DNA of 64,000 bases, taken from contig NW_026974141.1 in assembly GCF_037042905.1 (NCBI RefSeq), positions 2,488,001 to 2,552,000 of the forward strand. The letters run 5' to 3'. Shown here piece by piece: positions 22,921 to 35,052 of the stretch. The notes beneath the pieces were generated by a model. The model made no database searches and had not been told where the DNA came from. It saw nothing but the letters and a program-made list of their open reading frames with translations. Source of the stretch: Lytechinus pictus. Lineage: Eukaryota > Echinodermata > Echinoidea > Temnopleuroida > Toxopneustidae. Positions within the stretch are counted from its first letter, which is position 1. Each line of letters starts with the position of its first letter. The position numbers and the translations under genes are program-made.

Positions 22921-23110
22921 CCCTCCCTTTCTCCCCCTCTCCCCTCCACCCCTCCCTCTCCCTTCCCCCTCTCCCTTCCTCTCTCCCTCCCCTCACTCTC
23001 CCCTCCCTCTCCCCCTCCCCTCCCTACCCCCTCTCCCCTCCTTCCCCCCTCCATCTCCCCTCCCCCTCTCCCCACTCCCTCTCCCCTTTTCGTCCCTCTC
23101 CCCTCCCCAT
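22921..23110. repeat. 190-bp polypyrimidine (C/T) tract
   Basis: Almost pure CCCTCTCCC-type sequence on the plus strand, with very few purines. Such mirror-like homopurine-homopyrimidine DNA can form triplex (H-DNA). ORFs on both strands are compositional artefacts. Confidence 0.9.
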
Positions 23111-24029
23111 GCAAACTACCCCAATCGCCCTACCCTCCCTGCTAACACCAGTTATTATCAACAACAAACTTTACTCAATTGTGTGTTTTCTGAAAAAGCA
23201 TAATATTGATCAAATCAACATGCAGTAGATGAATTCATGCCTTCCTGAAGTTGCCCTTAGCAGTTAACAATTTTAAAAACAAACACTTGAGTGGCAACCT
23301 GTAAAGATTTTTGTTCTTCTCAGCTTATTTACTGCAGCTGTCTTCTTTCCTATAAAATTTTAAGTGCTTTCAGACAAGTCAGTAGTATTAACTTTAAATG
23401 GTGATTTTATATTTGAAATTATTATTATTTTAATAATATGAATTGTATAAATCTAATTAAATAGAAAATGATTTCCATGAAAGAAACAATTGAATTATGA
23501 AAATAAAGATTTGTCATTGTAGTCTATTGCTCTTAATCTTTATCAGCATAAAATACACTGTTCATAGAGACAGAAGATGTAACTGACAAACTACCTCTAC
23601 CTTCACTAATACATATGTACTGCATTTTCAGGGGTTTCTGAATGGGGGCTATTTCGTTATTAACTAGTTTGTTTTAGCATCTTTCTTCACATCTTCATCT
23701 CCTCATTACAATACACATCTGTAGTCAAGTTTCCTAAACTCGGAAATCCAAATATTGTCAATCAAATGGGGACGGGGATTGTCACTGAAATTCATGTGAA
23801 AGCTTTCTAACCTTCAGTCAGTTCATGTGGGTTCTTCGCTATTAAAAATGGACTGTTTTTCTTCTCTGGAGGGATGTCTTCCGCTCCTGTACTCCCACTC
23901 CGTTTCCTTCACTGTAGCTACTGAACATCCTCCTCTTCCGGCAGATTTGGCAGGAGCAGATGCCCGCTCTCTACCCAGAGGCTTGATGTGTGTTTCCTTT
24001 ATAAACACACACACTGTCCCCCTATTTTT
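23111..24029. other. Intronic DNA, no supported feature
   Basis: AT-rich. Overlapping ORFs at 23823-24060 on opposite strands have no recognisable domain. Confidence 0.45.
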
Positions 24030-24988
24030 GTCTCACCTGCATAGCAGAGTGAGACTATAGGCGCCGCTTTTCCGACGGCGGCGGCGACGGCGGCGGCGGC
24101 GTCAACACCAAATCTTAACCTGAGGTTAAGTTTTTGAAATGACAGCATAACTTAGAAAGTATATGGACCTAGTTCATGAAACTTGGCCATAAGGTTAATC
24201 AAGTATTACTAAACATCCTGCCTGAGTTTCATGTCACATGACCAAGGTCAAAGGTCATTTAGGGTCAATGAACTTAGACCATGTTGGGGGAATCAACATC
24301 AAAATCTTAACCTAAGGTTAAGTTTTTGAAATGACAGCATAACTTAGAAAGTATATGGACCTAGTTCATGAAACTTGGCCATAAGGTTAATCAAGTATCA
24401 CTGAACATCCTGCATGAGTTTCACGTCACATGACCAAGGTCAAAGGTCATTTAGGGTCAATGAACTTTGGCCGAATTGGGGGTATCTGTTGAATTACCAT
24501 CATAACTTTGAATGTTTATGGATCTGATTCATGAAACTTGGACATAATAGTAATCAAGTATTACTGAACATCCTGTGCAAGTTTCAGGTCACATGATCAA
24601 GGTCAAAGGTCATTTAGGTTCAATGAACTTTGGCCAAATTGGGGTATTTGTTGAATTACATCCATAAATTTGAAAGTGTGTTGGTCTAGTTCATAAAACT
24701 TGGACATAATAGTAATCAAGTATCACTGAACATCCTGTGCGAGTTTCAGGTCACATGATCAAGGTCAAAGGTCATGTAAGGTCAAAGAACTTTGGCCACG
24801 TTGGGGGTATTTGTTGAATTGCCATCATATCTCTATAAGTGTATTGGTCTAGTTCATAAAACGTGGAAATAAGAGTAACCAAGTATCACTGAACATCTTG
24901 TGCGAGTTATAGTAGTTTTCAAAATCAGCACTGCTGCTATATTGAATCGCGTGATGCAGGTGAGACGGCCAGAGGCATTCCACTTGTT
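24030..24988. mobile_element. Non-autonomous element with tandem core and DR1 motifs
   Basis: Opens GTCTCACCTGCATAGCAG and closes ATGCAGGTGAGACGGCC, giving 13-bp inverted ends. A CGG-repeat stretch follows the left end. The core is about 4.5 tandem units of ~165-190 bp containing AACTTGG(C/A)CATAA, AATCAAGTATYACTGAACATCCTG and CATGAYCAAGGTCAAAGGTCAT. The tail CAGCACTGCTGCTATATTGAAT to CCACTTGTT is shared with the partial copy at 29230-29830. The layout of inverted ends around a tandem core recalls the mollusc pearl-type elements; the assignment is tentative. Confidence 0.85.
24245..24257 (+). promoter_or_regulatory. Perfect DR1 motif AGGTCAAAGGTCA, first of four
   Basis: AGGTCA-A-AGGTCA matches the direct-repeat-1 consensus bound by RXR, HNF4 and COUP-type nuclear receptors. 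Identical copies lie at 24437-24449, 24600-24612 and 24762-24774, one per tandem unit of the host element. Sequence match only; function unknown. Confidence 0.5.
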
Positions 24989-25468
24989 TCTACTTCTGTT
25001 CTCTGTCTTTCTATCTCTGGCTCTCTCTTTCTTTCTCTTTATATATCTCCTCCCCCCTTCCTCCAACCATCCATCATTTGATCCCTCCTTCCAAATCCCC
25101 TCCAGGGCGATTCCACACTAGAACTTCAAAAATATCATGAATTTCAACATGCTTTCAATAAGTCACAAGTAGTGTAATATTTTACTATGATACCTAAATT
25201 TTATGAAAATTATGAGTTTTAACCAAAAGTGAAGTCAGATATGGTTTTTTTTGGGGGGAACAATGGAATTTTCAATTTTCAATAATTTTGCTAATTAAAT
25301 AGTCAAGTACAAACACTGCCTGAAACAATTATTGGCAAAGCACGAGAAGATTGAAAATATTGCAGGTCAATGGAATAATGTATCATTGATGGTTCCAAAT
25401 AATATCTACAACATTTTCATGATCCATAATTGGGACAGCCCTGATTTTTTTTAACCTATTTTTGGCAA

Positions 25469-27259
25469 TGTCCCGTACGACACATGAAAATGCAAAAGTT
25501 TTTCCTACAATTTTATTTTTGATGATGCAATTTCACAATATCAGTTTCTCTTTCTTTGACCCATGGGTGATCGATTTATCCCATAAGGATCTAATTACTG
25601 CCCTTCATTTTTCAATAATTGTCCTATTAAAAGTTGTCCCGTACGACACACAATATTTAATGCATTTATTTACAGGATTTGGATTCAGAAACTATAAATA
25701 GTAGGCCTATTTTAATTCAAGTAATTGATTTGACATAAAGTGAACTGAAAAAGTACTTTTTTATCTCCATAGAACATGAAATAGGTGATTCTAACCATTT
25801 TAATTGATTTCATGTAGGCGTATTCTTTTGTGAATCCCTTCAGCTAAACTGGTGATTTTCACTGGTCAGTGCAGGTTAATTTCTTTGTCATTGAGCATGA
25901 AAAGAAAACCTTTATAATTGATTCACCCTGGAAGATGACTTCCTCTTGCATGCTAATGTGGAATTATTATAAGAGGTAAAAAAAAATACATATCAATCGT
26001 CTATTTGGACTTCCCTTGATGATCACTAATTTTTTTATATACAGTATTGAAACTCCTTACTCTTTTCAAGTTGTAAAAAAAAATCACAAACCATGTTGTT
26101 AAAAAAAAATCTGGAAAATAAGACAAACCATATGGTTTCATGAAATGCAGAAAGTTTTGAAAAAGTAGAACCACATTTCTTTAGAAAAAAATATATTTTG
26201 TGTAATTACAAGTGACAGTTGTGACATATATCATGTATATATACATTTTATATGAAAAATTATAACATTTTAGCCCCGTAATTTAAACAGTTTCCATTCA
26301 TTGTTTAAATAGTGTATTGGAAATCATCAATTAATTCACTAAGATATAACTTCACACAAAACCTCAAGTTTTTCAGCTCGTAAAAATGCTGTGAACCCTT
26401 GTACATTTCACATTATTAAAAAAAAATGATAACATATTGCTCCTGATTGTATATTTTGAGGTTACTTAATTATATTGTCCTGAATGACTACTTATTAAAA
26501 GACTTTGCATTAAATAGGAAGAATTTAGGGGCAATGCTCCCCTTCTGATTGATAAAAAGTTCATTGTTTTATTGAGGCTGCCCAGTACAACACGCAAGTG
26601 CCTGTACAACACACAAGTGTCCCGTACGACACACAAGTGTCCCGTAGGACACACAAGTGTCCTGTACGACACACAAGTGTCCCGTACGACACATTATTTT
26701 GTTTATGATATATTGACAGAAATATTCAGCCAATAGCGGTTTCTAACATAATGAATGTATTTAGTTTGATAGGATTATCATTATCATCAGCCAAATAATG
26801 TGATTGAAGAAGTCAAAGAGACATAAAGTAAGAAAGTTTGGCCTCAATTTGGAGATGTCCCGTACGACACATTTTGAGTGTCCCGTACGCCACAATGTTC
26901 TCGAAAATTGTAATTTGCTTTATTTATTCATGAATGTTTATTTTGCTTTCTTTCATAGATGTGTTTGTTCTTGGGTAATTGAATATCAATTTGAGTTCAG
27001 TTTCTATGAAAATTATCTGTCCAACTCACAGACTTTAGAGTACAAACTTGAGGTTTCTAAAAAAGCCACTTTTTCTGCGTCCGTACGACACATTACTATT
27101 TTAAATCTGTATTATACAGGATGTGAATTCAAGTCATGTTAAGTCTTGGTTTTTCTAACACTCTGGTAGCACTTGATGATCACCTTTAGTTACTGGAATA
27201 TTTTTTGTTTTTCTTGTCAAAAAACTGTCAAATGTTCTCTAAATGTCCCGTACGACACG
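25469..27259. repeat. Cluster of twelve TGTCCCGTACGACACA-like sites
   Basis: Single sites at 25469, 25635, 26856, 26879 (one mismatch), 27077 (partly diverged) and 27244, plus six sites at exact 20-bp spacing in 26581-26694. The core is CCGTACGACAC, nearly palindromic about CGTACG. Flanks of the isolated sites are not alike, so this is not simply a dispersed long repeat. I do not recognise the motif. Confidence 0.85.
26581..26694. repeat. 20-bp minisatellite, about 5.7 units
   Basis: Units of CCCGTACGACACACAAGTGT begin at 26581, 26601, 26621, 26641, 26661 and 26681. First units are diverged (CCCAGTACAACACGCAAGTG) and the later ones near identical. ORFs on both strands here read the repeat and are not genes. 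Confidence 0.95.
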
Positions 27260-27714
27260 TATGGAATCACCCTCTATATCTTTCTGTCTCTTTCACTATT
27301 GTATACTGTTTTTCTAGTCGTTTCCTTTTTCTGTTTCTCTTGTCTTTTTTATTCTCCTTATCTTCCTCTTCATTCAGGTGTTTCGCTTGCTTCTTTATTT
27401 TTCTTCACTCACACTCTCTCCCTTACCCCCTCGCATTTGCTTTTAACCACAACACTGCGTCTTAGGGTTTGAGATGAGATTGGAAATGCCCGGAGTGGAG
27501 GATAGCATCCCCTCTTTGAATTACACCCATGCACTTCTACCTTCCTGTTATTATTTTTTCCTATTTTTATTTTCATCTTGAGGACTTTTTTGTCCTTTGC
27601 TCCTTCTTCCTTTGCTCCTTCTTCCATCCCTCTCTTTCTCCTCTTTCCCTCCCTCCCTCCCTTTTTGAACTTCCCCTCTTTCTCTCCTCTTTCTTTAACC
27701 CCTCTCTCTGCCTT

Positions 27715-28017
<303 letters not shown>

Positions 28018-29229
28018 CATCTCTGGCCCCTCTCTTTTTCTCCCTCTCCCTCCCTCCATATCTCCCTACCCCTCTCCTCTCTCCCCATCTTACTCTTGGC
28101 TGCATCACGGGGGAAGAGATGAAAATCAGAAGGTCAAAAGTAGAGGATAGGATCTCCACATTAGAGTACCCAGGAGGATATCAAGTATCAGCAAAACAAC
28201 CGATTCTAGTAACTTCCAACGTCACATTTCTTACCACTGAAAAACACACAACAAACAACATGGTAGGAAGATTTGGCGATAAAATGCCCGTACTAACTGC
28301 CTTTGGAGAGAGAGTTATGCCAGAATTCAGTTATGAAAATATCACATTTTGTATATTTGCAGCAGCAGGGGTGGTAGTGTATAGGCCTGCATGTATATTT
28401 TTGCCAAAATAAAGAAATATTTGTAATGAAATCCCAGCAATATCCGAAACAAAACTAAACAAAATATCTCAAAACAGAAAGCATAACATAATAGAAAAAA
28501 GGTACTGTATATAAACCCCTAACCCTGGTCTACTGGTAATTCTGTGTGTCTTTTTTTAGATAGTATTACTTCAGGGTTGATATTAGCAGTTCAGCTATTA
28601 TTGAAATAAAATAGTTTACATGTATTACACTTTCCAGGTAAAATTAATGACAATAGTTTATTTATCATTATCATGAAATAAAAGTTGTATCTATGGGTTC
28701 CAATTTTGCTGGGTCATTCCCCATTACAAAATACTAGCCCCTAGCAATCTGACATTGTTAGAATATTAAACCCATGCTTTATAGTTCTTATGATGAACAT
28801 TTATGCCTCTGATCAACTTTCGAGGAATAACGACCAGTCTTTCTTACATCTACAGACACGTACGTTTTACAAAACACAAGCCTTTATTGGTAGCACTGTC
28901 ATCTTCATGTGTAACAGATTCTGGAAAAGTCTCATAGGTATTAATTGTCCTATATTGAAGCGCAAATAGAATTTGTTTAAACTTGTGGAGAATGTTTATA
29001 GGAAATATGGTTGAAGTACCCTTGCAATACTAACAGATGCGCATCATAATGGTGATTTTGTTCATGGATTGCGACAGTTAAACTCATAATTTATAGTTCT
29101 TATGATTGACATTTATGCCTCTTAGCAATTTGCTAGGACTAATGAGCAGTCGTTAGTCATTTGATATCTCCCTCTTATGTCATTTCTCAGTCAATATCTA
29201 CAGACATATTATTTTGTTGCATGAAAGAA
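28018..29229. other. Intronic DNA, no supported gene
   Basis: The 97-residue ORF at 28119-28412 has no domain I recognise and no splice context. Two related stretches at about 28760-28850 and 29080-29160 (TTATAGTTCTTATGAT, ACATTTATGCCTCT, GACCAGTC/GAGCAGTC) mark an old ~310-bp duplication. Confidence 0.5.
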
Positions 29230-29830
29230 GATAAGTTAAGTTTTTGAAATGTCATAACTTTGGAAGTACATGGATCTAGTTCATGAAACCTGGACATAGG
29301 AGTAATCAAGTATCATAAACATACTGTGTGAGTTTCAGGTCACATGACCTAGGTTAATGAACTTTGGCCGTGTTGGGGGTATTTGTTGGATTACCATCAT
29401 AACTTTGAAAGTTTATGGATCTAATTCATGAAACTTGGACATAGGGGTAATGAAGTATCACTGACAGTCTTTGGTTACATGATCTAGGCCAAATGTCATT
29501 TAGGGTCAATGAACATAGTACTTTATTATCATATTAATGCCGTTTTGTGTGAATAATTATTGCATACATGCAGTCGTTTTCAAAGTCAGCACTGCTGCTA
29601 TATTTGATTTGATTTGATTTTATTTTATTTACCAATATAAAAAACAATACATATAAAATTACAACATAATATAATACATGATAAAATAACATTGGATGGA
29701 TCGCCCTACTCAGCTGAGCCATTACAGCACAACTGTTCTGCTAAGGGGTCCAGCTATATTAAATAAACAACATGAATTGAATTGCGTAGTGCAGGAGAGA
29801 CTGTCAGAGGCGCTCCACTTGTTTTCTCTG
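29230..29830. mobile_element. Partial second copy of the 24030 element
   Basis: Contains about two diverged core units (TTTTTGAAATGTCATAACTT, CATGAAAC(C/T)TGGACATA, TTTCAGGTCACATGACCTAGG) and the tail GTCAGCACTGCTGCTATATT to CGCTCCACTTGTTT. The DR1 sites are not preserved in these units. The tail is split by an insertion at about 29604-29775. Confidence 0.8.
29604..29775 (-). mobile_element. Probable LINE 3'-end fragment inserted in the element tail
   Basis: The first copy of the host element reads GCTGCTATATTGAATCGCG without interruption. Here about 170 bp separates GCTGCTATATT from TTGAATTGCG. The insert begins TTGATTTGATTTTATTTTAT, the complement of the AATCAAATCAAAT-type termini of some CR1/L2 elements. 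GCTATATT recurs near its right end. Confidence 0.5.
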
Positions 29831-30235
29831 TGCTTTGCTTACTTTGTTACACCATCAGTAAGTTCATATCTACCGCTGATAAGAGTGTGAACTTTTATAA
29901 TGTAATATCTTGAGCGAGAGAGACAGAGAAAATTGGGAGGGGGGAGAGGTGGGTAGTTGAAAGTTAGCAATTATGCCAGGAAAATGTTATTTAAAAACAA
30001 AACCTTTTTTTAACCTTTCAAGGAGCTGTTTACCCAGATATCTTCAAAAAGTAACCCCCAAAAAGAAAATATTAATGAAAGTTTAGTTAAAATCCATCAA
30101 ATAATAAATAGCTATTGATTCATCTCATGCGACTAGCACCCCATACTTCGTGTGATAAAGAGTCGATGAAATGCAATTATCTCATAAAATTGAATGTGAT
30201 TATACTTGTACATCTAATATATCATTGATAGATCC

Positions 30236-30838
30236 TTAAAGGTCAAGTCCACCTCAGAAAAATGTTGATTTGAATCAATAGAGAAACATCAGACAAGCAT
30301 AATGCTGAAAATTTCATCAAAATCGGATGTAATATAAGAAAGTTATGACATTTCAAAATTACGCTTATTTTTCACAAAATAGTTTTATGCACAATTTAGT
30401 CACATGAAAATGAGAGAATCGATGATGTCCCTCACTCACTATTTCTTTTGTTTTTTATTGTTTGAATTATACAATATTTCTATTTTTACAGATTTGACAA
30501 TAAAGACCAACTTGACTGAAAAATAAAATGTTAATCAATGGTAATTCCACATGTTCGGGGCAAAATAAAACTGTTTCACAGGACAATGAGGAGATAATTA
30601 AAATATTTCATATAATAAAATACAAAAGAAATAGTGAGTGAGTGATGTCATCAGTTCCCTCATTTGCATACTGACCAGGATGTGCATATAACTGTTTTGT
30701 GAAAATTAAGCGAAACTTTAAGATGTCATAACGTTCTTATTTTACATCCGATTTTGATGAAATTTTCAGTGTCGTGCTTGTTGGATTTTTCTCTTTTTAT
30801 TCAAATCAACTTTTTGTTGGGGTGGACTTGTCCTTTAA
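30236..30838. mobile_element. TTAA-ended foldback, CAAGTCCACC family, copy 1
   Basis: TTAAAGGTCAAGTCCACC at the left pairs with GGTGGACTTGTCCTTTAA at the right. Arms of ~150 bp include AAAATTTCATCAAAATCGGATG against CATCCGATTTTGATGAAATTTT. Copies also at 47071 and 57161. TTAA borders suggest a piggyBac- or Kolobok-mobilised element. Confidence 0.9.
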
Positions 30839-31173
30839 ATATACCATCAGACACATTATTTCATACTTGTCTCCATGAGGAAATTGATCATGAACTCTTA
30901 AAAAAACCATGAGTTCGGACTGAGTTATCATGTAGTAATTCATCCCTCTCTTGCCTCTGATTAGTAGGTTGATATCTACCCCTGATCATGGTCTGTTTGT
31001 TGATGCAGCTTTTGACAGATGGTGGTTTATGTTTGTGTAACACAGTCTGATGGAGCTTTTCGTTGACTACGCCATTAATGATTAAAGGGACTGACAGTGG
31101 TTTGCATCCTCTATCAAGCTGACTTGATTATATTAACCACTAGCTTATTCAGGATTGATGCAAGAGGTAAATT

Positions 31174-31556
31174 GCCAATTCGTCTATTGCCAACTCGTCC
31201 ACTCACCGCATGGTCTACTTTCATTTTGTCTTATGCCATTCCATCCATCAACATTTTGTTTAACAATCATTTGGTCCCATAACCATTTGGTCCAATCATC
31301 ACTTTGTCTAATCACTATTTTGTCTAAGACCATTTTGTCTCATAACCGGTTGGTCTAATATCCATTTCATTTTCATTCCTTTTGCACAATTAACACTTAA
31401 TCAATCCATTTAATGGACTAAATGTCTTTTGGACGAAATGGTGAGTGAACGGATTGGCAATTAGACCATATGAATAGCGGATGAACTGATGGTAAACCAA
31501 ATGATAGAAGACGAGTTGGCAATTGTACAAATTTGCATTTGACGAATTGGAAATAA
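31174..31556. mobile_element. Modular foldback of GTCYAATAACCATTT-like 15-17-bp units, copy 1
   Basis: The left half is a run of imperfect modules (TTCGTCTATTGCCAAC, TCGTCCACTCACCGCA, TTGGTCCCATAACCAT, TTTGTCTAATCACTAT and others). The right half carries the complementary words GGACGAAATGGTGAGTG, GACGAGTTGGCAAT. So it is an inverted repeat whose arms are themselves quasi-tandem. Another copy lies at 38390-38765. Confidence 0.8.
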
Positions 31557-32874
31557 ACCGATGCAAGATTGGGCACAAGTCGTGATCCCCCTTTCTCAGG
31601 AAGAGTTTTTTCACATAGTAGAGAGGATCAATATCTTTTCAGAAAGAGTGATTATTTCATCATTGCTTTATTCTTTTTTTTTCTCATTCCAAATTAGAGA
31701 GTCATCATGGCAATGTCTTATCTTTCCTGTAAACAGTGTTTTTTCAAATACAATTCTTTTTCAAAAGAGGTAAAAATGATGCATTTCCTAAAAATCAGCT
31801 GGGTGAAAGCTTGACACTTTTGATCAACAAAAATGCCAATTTTAATTTACCCTGGAAAACATCACTCATTTCACTAGTATAGATAAGCTTGTCCCAAGGG
31901 GGCTTTCAGTAGAGATAGGATCTGTCATCGGCAATGCATCATCATTCTTCCACATGGTCTCCGTTTGCTTGTGGTTCGCAGATAAGTGTACTCAATGTTG
32001 AAACATGGACTTGAGTAAACATTTCATGGTTACCCCGGGCAACAGGCTTTCTAGCCATCTTTCTTGATGGGTTTGTCAATAAGCCGTCGTTGTAATCAAT
32101 GAGCAAAATGAAGAATTTAATGTTTACTAAGCTGTTGCGATTTTTTTTGTTATGGTTTTTTGAGTGCTTGGTTGAATTTGAATGCAAACATGAAGTTTAT
32201 GCATCTCAAATGTAAATTTTTTAGACATTATTTTTCTTCTCCGTCGTCTTCTTCTTTATCTTGTTCATTTTCTTCCTTTTTTTTTCTTCCTGTTCTTCTT
32301 CATCTTCTTCTTTTTATTCCTCTTCATTTTTTCTTCTCTCCCCCTCGGAATATGGTATTTTTAAATATGGCACATGATATGAAATATATATTGATATCCT
32401 AATTTAATCAATTTCTTTATTTATGTATTGAAATTCTTATACTTAAGATTTAATTTCAACACAATCAAATGAAGGGAAATACTAGTATTATTTTAGTGTG
32501 TGTGTGCATTGATATGAATAGAGCAACTGCAGGGCTGAGTGAGAGAAAAAATTGGCAATTTGCAAAATTAAAAAAATCTGATCCACGAGATGATTGTTGA
32601 ATAGAGGGACTGCAAAGATTAGATTTCCTTAGCCTTGGGGTTGATTCCCTATCAGTCATGTAATCAATAGGATTGAGAAAAGACTAGTAGCGTTGCAAAG
32701 TTTCACTAATACCATGTTCACACTGTGACTCAGCTCAAGGGTTTGACATGCGACCCGCACTCAACACTGCAATTTTATGTCATTAAAACGGATCATTTTG
32801 ATTCATGTTGAACACATCTTTTTTATCCACCAAGATAGCAATCGTCAATCTGCATGATGTGAATAGGTCTTGTG
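31557..32874. other. Intronic DNA, no supported feature
   Basis: AT-rich; a TTCTTC-rich stretch lies at 32230-32340. ORFs at 31561, 31942 and 32160 have no recognisable domain. Confidence 0.45.
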
Positions 32875-33240
32875 GAGGCGCCGTGGTGTAGCGGTTCTGA
32901 CTCTCGCCTTATAAACAGAGGGTCGTGTGTTCGAATCCCACCGCGGCCTAGCGTCGTCCTTTGGCAAGGCGTTAATCCACACTTTGCCACTCTCGACCTA
33001 GGTGTTAAATGGGTACCCACTAGGATGTGAAAGTCAATGTCATTAGATTGGCACATTTGCACCAATAAACAGTTGCCTGGCCAGGATACTCCCCAGGGAG
33101 TGGAGATGGTGCTCTTTATGTGTGGAACAGTGATGGATCCTATGACCGGGTTAATAGTAATTACAATGTTAAGCGCTTAGAAACCAACATATGAAGCGCT
33201 ATATGAATGTAACTGTTATTATTTATTATTATTGTTATTA
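32875..33240 (+). mobile_element. tRNA-derived SINE, second body type
   Basis: A box GTGGTGTAGCGGTTCTG, perfect B box GTTCGAATCCC, body CTTTGGCAAGGCGTTAATCC, ACTCCCCAGGGAGTGGAGAT and tail AAGCGCT...TTATTATTATTGTTATT. Shares body with 55343-55674. The short reverse ORF with 'GGIRTHDPLFIRRE' is the SINE read backwards. Confidence 0.9.
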
Positions 33241-35052
33241 TCTATTTTTTCTTGTGCAAACAAGATTATGCTTTGAGGGCATATCTTTGATGATGTTTAT
33301 CTGTAAAAACATTCAAAGGAACAGACTCCCCAATACGTCACATATTGTTCACACAGTTGCTGGAAAAGATAGGTGTTTAGTTCAGATTTGAAGGTCTCAA
33401 TGTTGTTACAATTACGAAGTTGGATTGAAAGAGAATTTCAAAGACAAACAACTTACAAAAACGCTCTATATCTGTATGTTTTGGCCTAGCTACTGGGCAC
33501 CTTATATTACATCAAAAGTCATAACTGAAAACTGATATTCCAGTAACTGTGCAACATCAAGAATATTACTATTCCCATTAGGTCTGTGAATGCGAGACTA
33601 GCTAAGGATAATGATCATCTGGGTGTGTTTTGACAAGACTATGCTTTGATGGTATCATGTCAACGCTGATTAGCCGAACGCATCCAACCTGTTCACGCAT
33701 CTTCATTGATTTGCCCCCTCTTCCCAGTGAACAGCATACCAATTAGCTTCTGTTGAGGATCTAGTCGTAATGCCGCAACCCGTTGTGAAATTAGACTTTC
33801 ATTACGAATGATATGTGATAGATTTTAACTTTGTAAAATTACTCCAGTTATTGTGTTGGCCAAAGATATTGCTTTAGCTTGTCTGAATGTAAGATTGTCT
33901 TGGTCTAAATGGTATTTCATATTCATTTTTCATTCATTTACTTTTTGATACACTGGTTTATATGATCAGATAATTGTGGTTTATACATTTAGGCAATCAG
34001 TGTGAGGTCTGTTTTGTTAAATTCTTAACTTTTTTAAGCTACAATGATAGATATTATTTCACCTTGTCTGCATGTGTGCGTGTGCATTCCCTTTTTTTAA
34101 TTTTCAGATAACAGCTGAGCTTTAAGCTTTTATATAAATGTATTAATGATTTGAACTGATTATGAATTTAAGAAGGGGAAATTGAATATTATAACTGCAG
34201 GGGGAGAGAGAGAGAGAGACTGTGTGTAGACACATTGAAAAAGAAAAAAAAAGAGAGGGAGAGAGAGAGAGAGAGATGGATTTAGATAACTTTAAAGAAG
34301 CATATAACCCTTTATTGTTAAAAATTTTCTCAGTGATTTATATGAGTAGCGATCAAACGTCGAGAAGCTTTAGAGTCTGAAATTTGAGACTAGATAACAA
34401 AATCAATTCACCTGCACTCTTCATTACATTTTCAGCATTTTGGTCACTGGGGTAATATAGTTATTTGTAGAATTTCCAAATCCGAAAGAGCATTTCTTGT
34501 CAAGCCCAAGTGAACAAATTGTTTCTGGCAGTTGGAGGAATTATACATCTTTCGATTTTAATCCATTTTGCTTTATGGTAGGTGAGATTTTGAAAACTAC
34601 ACTGCAAAACGTACATGTTAAAGGTACACCATCATTGTCCACAGCTCAACCCACACTGCAAAATAATTGAATCTTATATGCATTATATACGATGGGGTGT
34701 CATGGATGGGCCCTCTCCCCCCCCCCCCCCCGAAAAAAAATTACAACCCCCCAAAAAAGAGAAAATGAAAAAAGGATGAAATATATATTTTCTTCATATT
34801 TTTGGAAATTTTGTGTCTAAATTAGATTTTATCTATAAAAAGCTCAAATTTTTTTACTCGCTCACAGCTTTTTCTAAATTTTACCACAGCATACGCCATG
34901 TCCGCCCCCCTCAATTTGTTTGGCCGATTACACTACTGTTATGTGGATATTTATAAAGTTTGAAAAAATAAACCTGGAAACCAGTTTTCCTTTCCCGATT
35001 CTTTGCCGATGTAATATTAATTAATTAATTTAAATGTTTTGTTTCTTTACAG
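33241..35052. other. End of the 13.8-kb intron; GA-rich tract and C/A-rich repeat relic
   Basis: 34200-34276 is GAGA-rich. 34690-34930 has a long C run followed by A-rich sequence, resembling the homopolymer-ended repeats at 8470 and 37070. No gene seen. Confidence 0.5.

Noticed and set aside
32875..32948. A functional tRNA gene at the A/B-box head
   Set aside because: The head continues into a SINE body with an ATT-type tail, and the acceptor stem cannot be closed; the same holds for 3709-3780, 44600-44676, 47729-47800, 55343-55420 and 62166-62240.
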